This document shows, piece after piece, positions 21,711-31,050 of a DNA stretch of 64,000 nucleotides. The notes below the pieces were generated by a model. That model was not told where the DNA came from. It saw only the letters and a list, made by a program, of their open reading frames with translations, and made no database searches. Source of the DNA: Ostrinia nubilalis. Lineage: Eukaryota > Arthropoda > Insecta > Lepidoptera > Crambidae. Made by a program: the position numbers and the translations under genes. Location of the stretch: assembly GCF_963855985.1 (NCBI RefSeq), contig NC_087118.1, positions 8,861,001 to 8,925,000 of the forward strand, given 5' to 3'. Every line of letters begins with the position of its first letter. Position 1 is the stretch's first letter.

Positions 21711-21828
21711 CACTCGGCCTCGTCGGCACGCGCACCGACGATCGCCAAACGGCTAGAGTACCTTCTGTACTCGCCACTCTGCCCGGTGAAGCTGGAACCA
21801 GCGCGCGTCCCTTCAAAAAAAAAAAAAA

Positions 21829-22086
21829 CCAGCTGGCATGTGATGTTGTGTTCAGTTCAAAGAACAAGTGCTCCAAGCAACAAGTGATCTGAAGAAGCAA
21901 GAACTGAGAAAAGGAAGCGAATAATAAACGCGAGAAGTCTCAGCAAGTGAAATAGTGGTTTTATTCCTGCAAGTAGCACCTACTACGCCTGACATAGTAA
22001 GGGCAAGCTCTCAGCGGCAGTCATCATCGTCCGGTCAGCGCTCTCGAACACACACAAACGCATACAGTCCACTGCAGTCCATCACA
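21829..22086 (+). repeat. Bel/Pao 3' LTR (truncated at its 5' side)
   Basis: Corresponds base for base to 9266-9523 with about two mismatches. Its first 145 or so bp are missing, replaced by the Jockey-2 poly(A) end. Confidence 0.85.
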
Positions 22087-22178
22087 ATAGATGTAATAGT
22101 AAGAATTATAATTAAAAATACTTTATTTAGACAAATTATTATTCATCAATAAACAAATGTATTTGAAAGCACAAAATG
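22087..22178. other. Unique flank between Bel/Pao and the CR1-like LINE
   Basis: AT-rich DNA with an AATAAA near 22149. Without the LINE it would continue directly into the 3' side of the small gene at 33228 and beyond. Confidence 0.5.
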
Positions 22179-22540
22179 TTTTTTTTTTTTTTTTTTTTTT
22201 TTTCATTTATTCTCATAGGACCACAAACAGATTCACAATCAGAATTTATATAAAGAAGATAGTATAAAATAATGTACATTATTATTATGAATCCAACAGC
22301 GCTGGTCTCAGTTTACTTATCAACTAGTGTTAAGGTGGAGTTCGTCTTTTACATAATTTTAACTAAGTATGCATGTAAAATAACTTATACAAAGCAATAT
22401 TTTGTACCTACATAATTTCAAAGAGATACCACGCACCTGTCCGCCCTACGGTGATCGAAGTGAAACCTTGGGTTCAGAGGCATTTCTCGCGAGTGGGTGC
22501 ATCTACAGAGCAGGTGTGTGATATCAATTACATGTGGAAC

Positions 22541-23955
22541 TTACGGGGCTGAACTGAGCATATCAACAGCAAGCCCTCGAAACTTATCATGCCTTAGTGA
22601 AAAGATATCCAGATCGTTGAAGTTTTCATTATATAATTTTAGCATTCTGTTAATTGGTGACCGAATACCTGCATTGGTTCGGCAAGGCTTGATTGCAAAC
22701 AATTTATGCGTTCGCGAAGATCTCATTAACGATCTTGTGGGTACACTATATCTTAATGTATTAGTAATTTCTGTGCAATCATATCTATTGTGTATAATAT
22801 CATGTAGCAACATAGTTTCAAGTTGTATACGTCTGGATCGAAAGTCAGTTAATTTATATTTGTTAAGTAACAGTTTGTACGATAAACGTTTTTTTTTTTT
22901 TTTTTTTTTTTTTATGTGATAGGAGGCAAACGAGCAGACGGATCACCTGATGGTAAGCAATTGCCGTCGCCCATGTACACCCGCAACCGTTTATGGTGAC
23001 ATTTGTAATGTATGTATCGAAGGTATTTCTTTTGTATTCTTTCAAGTACAAGATTGTATTTTTCGTATAAAGGATTCCATATTATTACAGCATATTCTAG
23101 TTGACAGCGAATTAAAGACACAAAAAGGTATCTGAACGTTGAGCTCTGTTTAAACTTTACACCAGATCTGATGACAAAGCCATACATTTTGAAAGCCTTG
23201 TTGACAATATTATTAATATGTATATCAAAGTGTAGTTTACTGTCAAGTATGATCCCAAGATCCTTAATACTATTTTCCTTCCCAAGGGTAGTACCGCAGA
23301 GTGAGTACGAGTAATTACTAATTTTTTTCTTTTTTGTAAACGTTATAGATTTGCATTTATTAGTACTTAGTCCAAGTTTATTAACATCGCAGTATAAAGA
23401 TAGTCTATCTAAGTCGTTTTGTAGTTTGGTATGATCATTTGAATTATTAATAGTCCTATATATTTTTAAGTCATCTGCATACAGAAGAAATTTACTATTG
23501 TGAAAACATTTATATATGTCATTAATGAAAAGTACGAATAAAAGTGGCCCAAGAATCGAACCCTGCGGTACACCGGATGTGATTTCAACGCATGTGGATT
23601 CAAAACCATCAATTACTACCATTTGAGTTCTATTGGAGACATAGGATTTGAACCACCTCCAAAGATTTCCTCGAATACCATTGAATGCAATTTTTTCAAG
23701 TAGGATTTTGTGATCCACCCTGTCGAAAGCCTTGCGAAAGTCAGTATAAATACTATCAATCTGTTTGTTTTCGTCAAGACCTTCAAATAGATCAGTTGTG
23801 TAAATAAGTAGATTGGTGACAGTTGAGCGACGTTCCACAAAACCATGCTGTTGTTGCAAGATTGAATTATGAAGTTGTGGGTAAATAGCTTTATGGACCA
23901 ATCTCTCACAAAGTTTCGACAGGGTAGGCAAAATGGAAATCGGACGGTAGTTTTC
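22541..23955 (-). pseudogene. LINE C reverse transcriptase, main part
   Basis: The RT runs minus-wise from the insertion at 23956. It starts with RPISILPTLSK-type text (region 1), then QHGFVERRSTVTNLL, motif A SIYTDFRKAFDRVDH, motif B GVPQGSILGPLLFVLFINDIY and motif C FLLYADDLKIY with catalytic aspartates. The C-terminal domain (RRIQLETMLLHDIIHNRYDC) lies beyond the 96-bp insertion at 22892-22987, and the frame ends near 22541. Without the insertions the frame has no visible stop. The expected activity is target-primed reverse transcription. Confidence 0.82.
22892..22987 (-). repeat. Short retro-tail insertion
   Basis: A T run followed by GTGATAGGAGGCAAACGAGC and about 50 more bases: on the minus strand a 3' retroposon end with poly(A). 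CGTTT (22887-22891 and 22988-22992) is duplicated. Removing it restores the LINE C frame. The same tail occurs at 9049-9114. Confidence 0.75.
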
Positions 23956-25029
23956 TACAGGGTGTTAGGTAAATGGGTATATGAGCCGAGACTAGCCCAT
24001 GTTAACATACTCATTATAAATACTATAGTGGTGTCAGAAAGTGGATATCGTAATATTTAATAAAAAATATTTTCCCATACAAAACTAAATAAATTATTAT
24101 TATTTTAATTTTTGGACAGCCCTACGATCGCGCAACTCCCTCCTAGGTCAAACGTGGTCAAACGGTATTTCATTCACAAATTTTGACGCGAGTCGGCACC
24201 GCCCACTTTTATTATTACTTTTGAACCAATTCTTCACTTACCTCTTTTTATTGACTCTGCAAGCAATCCAAGGTATTCAGGGGGTAACACTTCACTCTAA
24301 TTCACAAAACGAATCGCAACACATCTATCACATCCATCCACTCACTTATTCACCTTCCCACGCTTTCAAGTGACCGCGTAGGTTCTTGTAGTGAAATCCT
24401 ATTTTCAAGAACGGGATCTCCGGGTCTCCCTTCGGTGGTATGGTGGTGTCGATACACCCACCCGCGAAAATCAACTCTCCTCTCCGCTCTCTCCCCTAGT
24501 TTCGGTTTTATCGCGTTCGTTGAGTGTAGTCGTGTGCAGCAGTGTGGCTCCGCGGAAGCGTCGTAGACCCTCTGCCCGACTACTACCCGCGCGCGAGCCG
24601 ATCCGCCGCGATACCCTCCGCCACCTTCGCCCGAGCCACCCAGTCGCGCCGCAGTTCGTCTCCGCAGAAGCGTCGAGACCCGTCGCCGCGCCCTCCAGCT
24701 CGGTGCGAAGCAGCACCACCGCGTCGCGCGCCCGTCTCCGCCGTAGGCGTTGAGAGTCCCGCCGTCGCGAGTGCGTGTGCGAGTGTCGAGAGCGATATCG
24801 CTATCTCTCTCTCCCGCGAATTGGACGCATCTACCCGCGACAGAGACGCTTTTTGTGTTGTGCCGTGCAAAAAGAGTGCAAGTGAGGGTAGACTGACATC
24901 GTAGAGTACCCACCGAATATTTGCGAAAATATCACGGAGGTACTCGAACATCGCGACTACCCTCACCAAAACTTTTTATTCGTCGACCCGCGAATATCGC
25001 GACATACCGACATCCTGCAGTCCTGCATA

Positions 25030-27252
25030 ATGTCGGACGGCGAGGAAGTGCCGCCCCCACAACGCCAGCCGGCGTACAGGCCTCTTGCGAGGCCCGCTCA
25101 GCCCGCCGCCGCCGCCACGAGCGGCCAGCCGAGGCAGCGCCCGGCCGCGCTCAGCCGCGAGCCGACCGCAGCGACCCAGCAAGGGCCCCCCGCCCCCCTC
25201 CCCGGCCGCGACAGCCACCGCCGCCCCAGACACCACCCGGACTCCTCGGAGGGGTCGCTCTCCGAGGAGAAGAGACCCAGAGTCGGGCCCTCGCCGAAGC
25301 AAAGGGCATCGACACCGGAGCCACAGATCTCGCCGATAGAGAGGTATGTCCCGGGATACCGCGGGGAAAACACCCTGCGGACCCCTACCGCATCCCCGGT
25401 CGGGTCCGACTCAGCGCCCGCATCGCCATCCGCCCACGGCTCCTCGGCCCGTTTCTCCTCGGAGGGCCGATCAGGCACGACAGCCGAAGGCAGCCGGCCG
25501 AGTGGGACGCTGGCCCCCCAGGTGGTCTCCGACGAGGACTACCTGGACTACGTAGCTCCTCGGCCGGCCTCGTCGAACTCCACGGCCCCAACGTCCTACG
25601 CGGCGTTGAACAGCCCCGCGCGGAACTACGCCGCGACACTGAGTGCTCCCTCCCCCCCCCCGCCACAACCGGAACAGGGGCAAGAGGTCGAGCTGATGGA
25701 CGTAGCGCCACCTACAACCGACCCCGCCACGACCGCTCGCACCCAACGGGCTTACCCACCAATAGTGGTGGAGAAACTACCGAACTGGACTCAGCACTTT
25801 CGGGAGCTGAGCCAGAAGCTGGGGCACCCCCCAAACGCACGGCCCTACAAAACTGGTGTGCGCTTCATCGCACGCACACCAGAAGAGTACAGGGTGGTAC
25901 AGCGCCACCTAGTTGAGGCAGCAAAGCAAGACCAGAACCTGCACTGGTTCTGCTACTCGCTGCCGACGGAGCTCCCCACGAAGGCGGCCATCCGAGGCCT
26001 CCCCGCAGACACCGACCCTGCCGAACTAAAGGCGGCCCTCGACAAGCTGGGCTTCATCGTCCAGCATGTAAAACACATCCCCCCGAGGAGAGGCAGAGCA
26101 GGCTGCCTCTACCACGTTCAACTGGACCACCTGGACCAGCAGGAGCTCTCCCGCCTCTACGCGGTGACTGAGCTCCTGTACATGCCAGGCATTGTGGTCG
26201 AGGCCTGGCGAGGACGCAGCGGGCCCGCCCAGTGCCACCGCTGCCAGACGTTCGGCCATGCCTCCGCTGGCTGCCACCGCCCGCCGAGATGCGTGCGCTG
26301 TGGAGAGGGGCACATTGTCGCGGACTGCCCCCACCCGCGCGACCACGCCCCCAAGTGCGCGAACTGCAAAGCCGCGCACACGGCGAACGACCGCCGCTGC
26401 CCCGCCTTCATGCGAGAGGCACGCGCAAAGGGGGCCAAAACGCACCCCCCCATACCAGACCCACCTCGCCCAGCCAAGGTAGGCCCCCGCCCGCCCCCTC
26501 CAGGGACAGCGAGGCAACCACGCCCTACTCCGGCGCCTCACCAACCTCGCCCTGCCCCGGTGCTGTCCAACACACACCAGACGGCAGAAGGCCCAGTACA
26601 GGGCGCAACACTTATGGCCCCAGCAAACCCTCCAACAGATCGCACAGCCCGCCCCCAACCTGCACCGGCGTCCTCGCGACGCCGGAAACGCTCAGGCAGG
26701 GCCCGCCGAAGGAGTAAGAGGCGTGCCGGAGAGATAGTTTCCTCCCAACAGGGAGCGGCCGGACCCATGGTGGGTCCCGCGCCAAATCAGCCTCTTCCTC
26801 CCACTCCTGGTCAGCCTGTCGCTGCACAGGCGCCCCCTTCAAACCGCGCTAGGACACCCAACCCCCACGCGCAATTGGCCCCAGCATGGAGGTTCCCACC
26901 TCCTACCCAGAGGCCACCAACCCACCAAGCCGCCCACTCTGGGCATGGCGTCCCGTGGCCCACGACAGGCCCCCAACCCCTCGCGCGTGCTCCCTCTCAG
27001 CCGCGCCCGATACTACTGCAGGACCCCCGCGCACGCGTGCGACCACAGGCGCCCACCGCGAACAACGCGCAGCCCCCACAGTGGTCAGCACAGACCGCCC
27101 CCACCGCCGCACCGATGCCCCCAAACGCCGAAACCCCCCTCCTCCTCCTGGTTCTGCAGATCCTGCAGACTATCCTACTGGCGATGGCCAACGGAGAGGA
27201 CATGAGGGGGGTAGCACACCAAGGACTGGCACTCATCAGCCAACGCCACTAG
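25030..27252 (+). CDS. Jockey-3 ORF1, Gag-like RNA-binding protein
   Basis: 740 residues from the ATG at 25030. Residues 1-235 are Pro/Ser/Ala-rich and probably disordered. About 240-395 form the conserved Jockey Gag domain (from PPIVVEKLPNWTQHF to EAWRGRSGPAQ). About 400-460 hold three zinc knuckles: CHRCQTFGHASAGC, CVRCGEGHIVADC and CANCKAAHTANDRRC. The C-terminus is low complexity with a basic stretch (RRRKRSGRARRRSKRR). The protein should bind the element RNA and take it to the nucleus as an RNP. The stop TAG at 27250 overlaps the ORF2 entry. Intact. Confidence 0.9.
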   Translation: MSDGEEVPPPQRQPAYRPLARPAQPAAAATSGQPRQRPAALSREPTAATQQGPPAPLPGRDSHRRPRHHPDSSEGSLSEEKRPRVGPSPKQRASTPEPQISPIERYVPGYRGENTLRTPTASPVGSDSAPASPSAHGSSARFSSEGRSGTTAEGSRPSGTLAPQVVSDEDYLDYVAPRPASSNSTAPTSYAALNSPARNYAATLSAPSPPPPQPEQGQEVELMDVAPPTTDPATTARTQRAYPPIVVEKLPNWTQHFRELSQKLGHPPNARPYKTGVRFIARTPEEYRVVQRHLVEAAKQDQNLHWFCYSLPTELPTKAAIRGLPADTDPAELKAALDKLGFIVQHVKHIPPRRGRAGCLYHVQLDHLDQQELSRLYAVTELLYMPGIVVEAWRGRSGPAQCHRCQTFGHASAGCHRPPRCVRCGEGHIVADCPHPRDHAPKCANCKAAHTANDRRCPAFMREARAKGAKTHPPIPDPPRPAKVGPRPPPPGTARQPRPTPAPHQPRPAPVLSNTHQTAEGPVQGATLMAPANPPTDRTARPQPAPASSRRRKRSGRARRRSKRRAGEIVSSQQGAAGPMVGPAPNQPLPPTPGQPVAAQAPPSNRARTPNPHAQLAPAWRFPPPTQRPPTHQAAHSGHGVPWPTTGPQPLARAPSQPRPILLQDPRARVRPQAPTANNAQPPQWSAQTAPTAAPMPPNAETPLLLLVLQILQTILLAMANGEDMRGVAHQGLALISQRH

Positions 27253-30083
27253 ACGGCCTACGTGTCCTGTACTGGAACCCGGGGGGCATCAGGAACAGGA
27301 CACAGGAGCTCCGCCTTCTCGCCCAGTCGCAGGACCTGCACGTAATCCTCCTGGGCGAGACCATCCTAACCCCAGCGTACTCACTCAAGGTCCCGAACTA
27401 CTTCGTGTACCGCCGCGACGAGATCTCGGACCAGGGTCGACCCTACCGAGGAGTCGCAGCACTCGTCCGGCGCGACATCGTGCACGAGGAGCTCGAGCTC
27501 CTATCCTACTCCTCCACCAGAACAGTAGGAGTAGCGATACACGCGGGAGGCGAGGAGCTGCGCCTGTATGCAGCATACCGCCCCCCCAAATCACAAGTAG
27601 TGGAGAGCGACTTCCTCTCCGCACTCTCCGGCACAACACCCACCATCCTGGTCGGCGATCTCAACGCCAAACACCCCGTATGGGGATCGCTCATGACGAC
27701 CCCTGCGGGCGTTCGACTGCTGGAGATATGCGAGAGGGGAAACATAACCACCCACGGACCACAGGCCCCCACCAACATACCCTCCGACGAGGCCCGGAAA
27801 GCCGATGTGCTGGACATAGCCTTGTCCCACAACGTGCCCTGGCCAATAGAAGTCGAGGCGCTATATGACCTGGACACGCAGCACCTGCCGATCCTCGTCA
27901 CGCTGGCGCCCCGCCCGGACGCCATAAACCCCCGCAATCCACCCGCCAAGGTCAACTGGGCGACCTTTAAGGCGGAACTGGCCGACCTGACTCTCGAGGG
28001 CCGCCTCTCTAACGCTGAGGAAGTGGAGGCAGCGGTCGAGCACTTCACCTCGCGCGTGCTGGCTGCCAAAGAAGCGGCAACCACCGTCTGCACGAGGGCC
28101 AGCAACCGGCGGGACGACCTCCCCGCCAACATCACTAAGGACCTGCGCAAGAAACGCAACCTTAGACGACTGTGGGCAACAACTCGCTGCCCCAGAATCA
28201 AGGCGGAACTCAACCGCCTCACATTCGAGGTGTCTGCAGCGGTGAAGGAATGGCGCGGTGCTAGCTGGGAGAAGCACATAGACCGTGTAACAGATAGCAC
28301 CGCTGACCTCTTCAAGCTGAACAGACAGCTCTCCAGGCCGCCCACATCAACCTGCCCGCTGGTGGACGCCACCGGCGCCCGCCACTACGCGGCGGCAGAC
28401 CGCGCCCGCCTACTGGCGGACCACCTGGAGGTGCAGTTCACCCCGCACCCCGCCGCCACCGACGCGGACACGACCGCCCACCACGACCACGTGCGGCGCT
28501 GCGTCGAGGAGATGCTGTCCTCTCCGCCGCCTCCGCTCAGCGGGGACGACTTCATCTCCCCCGCTGAGCTCCGCAAGTCTGCGCTGAGGCTGAACAAGCG
28601 CAAGGCTCCCGGCCCAGACAACATCTCCTCCGCGGCCATCACCAACCTGCCTGGGAGAGCGATGGTGACGCTGACGCGCATCTTCAACGGCATCCTGCGC
28701 ACCAGCCACTTTCCCAGTGCGTGGAAAACCGGCAGCGTCATCACGCTGCCCAAGCCTGGCAAAGACCGCCGAAGCCCGGCCAGCTACAGGCCGATAACGC
28801 TGCTGTCCCACCTAGCGAAACTCTTCGAACGCCTGCTGCTGCGCCGAGTCCGCCCGCTCGTCCCGCTGAGAGACGAGCAATTCGGATTCCGCAGCGGCCA
28901 CTCCACCACACTGCAGCTGGTAAGGGTGTTGCACATGCTGGCCGACGAGAAGAACCAGGGCCACCGCTCCGTCGGGGTGTTCCTCGACGTCGAGAAGGCC
29001 TTCGACCGGGTCTGGCATGTCGGCCTGCTGTACAAGCTCAAGCCGCTGCTCCCTCCTGCGCTGGTGCACCTGATCGCCTCGTTCCTCCGCGACCGCACGT
29101 TCACCGTGGTCGTAGAGGGAGAGGCCTCCCAGCCGCGCAGCATCAGGGCAGGCGTTCCACAAGGCAGCTGTCTGTCGCCGACGCTATACGCCACTTACAC
29201 CAACGACATCCCCACCCTCCGCGACCATCTTCGAGAGGGAGAACGGGATGTGGCGTTGGCGTTGTTTGCTGACGACAGCGCCTTCATATCCTCATCGCGC
29301 AGCATGAACGTGGCGACTGCGAGGATGCAGCGCCTTCTCGACCTGCTGCCCCCCTGGCTAGACCGCTGGCGAATCGCGGTCAATGTGGGCAAGACCGCCG
29401 CCATAGCGTTCGGGTCGGGGAAACCACCGCCACACCTCACGCTACGTGACCAGGGCATCGCTTGGGAGACCACAGTGACCTACCTCGGGTGCCGCATCGA
29501 CCGCTCGCTGCGCATGGGGCCACAGGTGACCCATGTGGTTCGCCAGGCCCAAATCGCGCGCGCCATCCTGCGCCCGGTGCTCAGCTCGCGGCTCCCCTTG
29601 AGGACCAAACTGATGGTCTACAAGACGTATGTCCGGTCGCGCCTCACCTACGCGGCCCCAGCGTGGTACCCCCTCATCTCCCGAACCAACAAGGAGAAGA
29701 TCCAGGCGCAGCAGAACGTGTCCCTCCGCGTCATCACCGGGGCGGGGCGGTACGTTCGCAACGACGTCATTGCCCGGGACATCAACGTGGAGACAGTGGA
29801 GGAATTCATCACGCGCCTGGCGCGTGTCATGTATGACCGCGCGGACAACGGCCCCCACTGCCATCTCCACAACATCGCGCCTACACCAGCCCGCCCCCCG
29901 GGCAACCGCCCCCTCCCCCGGGACCTCCTGCTGCCAGAAGCAGAGGACGCCGACACCACCCAGCCTGCGGCGCCTGCGAGACCCGTCTCCGCACCAGCCG
30001 CCACAGTACCAGCAGTCACAGCACCAGCTGTCGCAGCTCCGAAGCCCCGCTTCAAAGTAGTGTCGGCCCAACGCCCGCACTAA
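27243..30083 (+). CDS. Jockey-3 ORF2, endonuclease and reverse transcriptase
   Basis: About 947 residues if translation enters at the ORF1 stop. EEP endonuclease spans residues 1-225 (ILLGETIL, VGDLNAKHPVWG, DVLDIALSH). The linker is followed by RT with KAPGPDNISS, SYRPITLL, FGFRSGHSTTLQL, motif A FLDVEKAFDRVWH, motif B GVPQGSCLSPTLY and motif C FADD at 29265-29276 (residue 675 or so). A C-terminal region then ends at 30083. The start is uncertain: the related copy at 6486 has ATG eight bases before the ORF1 stop, but here that codon is ACG (27243-27245). The open frame extends upstream to an ATG at 26886, inside ORF1. Confidence 0.9.
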   Translation, partial: TPLDGLRVLYWNPGGIRNRTQELRLLAQSQDLHVILLGETILTPAYSLKVPNYFVYRRDEISDQGRPYRGVAALVRRDIVHEELELLSYSSTRTVGVAIHAGGEELRLYAAYRPPKSQVVESDFLSALSGTTPTILVGDLNAKHPVWGSLMTTPAGVRLLEICERGNITTHGPQAPTNIPSDEARKADVLDIALSHNVPWPIEVEALYDLDTQHLPILVTLAPRPDAINPRNPPAKVNWATFKAELADLTLEGRLSNAEEVEAAVEHFTSRVLAAKEAATTVCTRASNRRDDLPANITKDLRKKRNLRRLWATTRCPRIKAELNRLTFEVSAAVKEWRGASWEKHIDRVTDSTADLFKLNRQLSRPPTSTCPLVDATGARHYAAADRARLLADHLEVQFTPHPAATDADTTAHHDHVRRCVEEMLSSPPPPLSGDDFISPAELRKSALRLNKRKAPGPDNISSAAITNLPGRAMVTLTRIFNGILRTSHFPSAWKTGSVITLPKPGKDRRSPASYRPITLLSHLAKLFERLLLRRVRPLVPLRDEQFGFRSGHSTTLQLVRVLHMLADEKNQGHRSVGVFLDVEKAFDRVWHVGLLYKLKPLLPPALVHLIASFLRDRTFTVVVEGEASQPRSIRAGVPQGSCLSPTLYATYTNDIPTLRDHLREGERDVALALFADDSAFISSSRSMNVATARMQRLLDLLPPWLDRWRIAVNVGKTAAIAFGSGKPPPHLTLRDQGIAWETTVTYLGCRIDRSLRMGPQVTHVVRQAQIARAILRPVLSSRLPLRTKLMVYKTYVRSRLTYAAPAWYPLISRTNKEKIQAQQNVSLRVITGAGRYVRNDVIARDINVETVEEFITRLARVMYDRADNGPHCHLHNIAPTPARPPGNRPLPRDLLLPEAEDADTTQPAAPARPVSAPAATVPAVTAPAVAAPKPRFKVVSAQRPH

Positions 30084-30370
30084 AGAGAAAACAACACCAA
30101 CAACCGAACATTAAGTGACTGCCTGAAAGCTCCCTGGCATCCAGGAACCGCCCGCTCGCTGGTCGTTCACTGGGCCTCGACCAACGTCGACTCACCCGGT
30201 GGGCTGGTACCGCGCCGAGGGCGGGACAGTGGTGCCAGGTAGAAGCCCAGGCAGTCCGTCGCCAAGCGACGTCAAACCACCGACTGGCAGTAGCCAGTCG
30301 AGATGCTGCACGGGCCATGAGCACAAGCTCGACGCCCGAACCGGCCAAGAAGGTCGAAGACCTGTGACTG
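30084..30370 (+). other. Jockey-3 3' UTR
   Basis: GC-rich and shared with the truncated copy (1496-1805 complement), including inverted segments around CAGTCGGTGG-type text near 30280. It ends without a poly(A): GACCTGTGACTG directly meets the target duplication. Confidence 0.7.
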
Positions 30371-30599
30371 ACCCGCGAAAACATTAAGATACAAGGCATC
30401 GTGGAACGGAAGGTCTCCCGGACATAAATCGTACATCACACTAAAGAAGACACAAAGTCCTATTGCACCAACACCACTCAACACACATCACCATAATTTC
30501 ACTGTATTACTTAGCTATTTGAATATCTAATTATCCAGAACGTCAACAACAAAACATCGCAACGAACGCAAATTATTTACTGACAAAATAATGTAAACA

Positions 30600-31050
30600 A
30601 ATAAACATGGCCGCATGGCGCATGCGCGGTGCAACTAGTGCGAGGTCATTATTTTTTCCATAAAATCGGTAATCGATATTGATATTACAAAAATCGATTA
30701 AAATATCAAATTATTGAAAACCATCTGAGTAATCAATAGGAATGTCTTAAAATCAATTATCGATTAATTGATAGATCCTACCTACCTGAAATCGCTCATA
30801 CTATCGATGGGTCTAATTAGTTTAACGATACCATTGCATTGATAGAAGTCAAGACATTGAAAAAAAAAACAACACAGTTTTATTTGGTAAATTAAGAAAA
30901 CCGTAATCTGCCATGCTTTTGGAAATGTTTTAGCTAAATTTAAATTTGCGATAAACGCTGTTATTTTTCTTAGAAAATATGATATTTTATTAACGATAGT
31001 ATGAGTGATTGGGTGACCTTTCGATAGGCTATTGATAGACAATCGGCAAG
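30600..31050. promoter_or_regulatory. Promoter-like cluster: GCGCATGCGC and ATCGAT motifs inside the delta element
   Basis: GCGCATGCGC at 30618-30627 matches the core of NRF-1/Ewg sites. From 30665 to 31030 there are repeated ATCGAT/TATCGAT motifs and one-base variants (for example AATCGATATT, AAATCGATTA, TTATCGATTA, CTATCGATGG), the core of insect DREF sites. On the minus strand this lies upstream of a good splice donor GTAAGT at about 24239 (after removing Jockey-3). That arrangement resembles a promoter plus a 5' exon. Motif matches only. Confidence 0.3.

Larger units (their letters stand above)
19554..21828 (+). mobile_element. Jockey-clade LINE 2, 5'-truncated
   Basis: Contains the RT part of ORF2, a GC-rich 3' UTR of about 330 bp with several strong hairpins, and a 14-base poly(A) at 21815-21828. 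It then joins the Bel/Pao 3' LTR at its internal position 146. It lacks ORF1 and the endonuclease. No target duplication is found, because the DNA to the left is not LTR sequence, so the insertion involved a deletion or rearrangement. It is a different family from Jockey 1 and 3. Confidence 0.85.
9121..22086 (+). mobile_element. Bel/Pao LTR retrotransposon, RT-deleted and interrupted
   Basis: 5' LTR about 9121-9523, leader with a possible primer-binding site TGGTCCTTCGAGCCGG at 9530-9545, polyprotein frame 9564-9841 continued at 14890-18685, and a 3' LTR fragment 21829-22086. The two LTR segments that can be aligned (9266-9523 and 21829-22086) are equal in length (258 bp) with about two mismatches. 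A non-coding LTR element at 9842-14885 splits gag. The 3' UTR and the first 145 or so bp of the 3' LTR are replaced by unrelated DNA and a Jockey copy. The exact LTR start and the target duplication could not be confirmed. Confidence 0.85.
24471..30370 (+). mobile_element. Jockey-clade LINE 3, full length
   Basis: A 5.9-kb two-ORF LINE flanked by the 11-bp duplication ACCCGCGAAAA (24460-24470 and 30371-30381). Parts: 5' UTR 24471-25029, ORF1 25030-27252, ORF2 to 30083, and 3' UTR 30084-30370. The GC-rich body contrasts with AT-rich surroundings. Both long frames are free of stops and frameshifts. The only visible fault is the absence of an ATG at the ORF2 entry. It is nearly identical in ORF2 and 3' UTR to the truncated copy at 1496-7174. 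A Jockey-type internal promoter would lie at the first bases (TCAACTCTCC). Confidence 0.92.

Noticed and set aside
22087..22092. ATAGAT as the Bel/Pao target duplication
   Set aside because: The left flank (GCATC before 9121) does not match, and the true LTR start is unknown.
24921..25916. 331-codon frame overlapping Jockey-3 ORF1
   Set aside because: GC-rich third positions suppress stops in other frames. It has low-complexity Pro/Arg/Ala text, no motif, and lies within the real ORF1.
27506..28372. Long antisense frames opposite Jockey-3 ORF2 (and their counterparts at 5357-6136)
   Set aside because: Present in both copies only because ORF2 is conserved and GC-rich; no protein signature.
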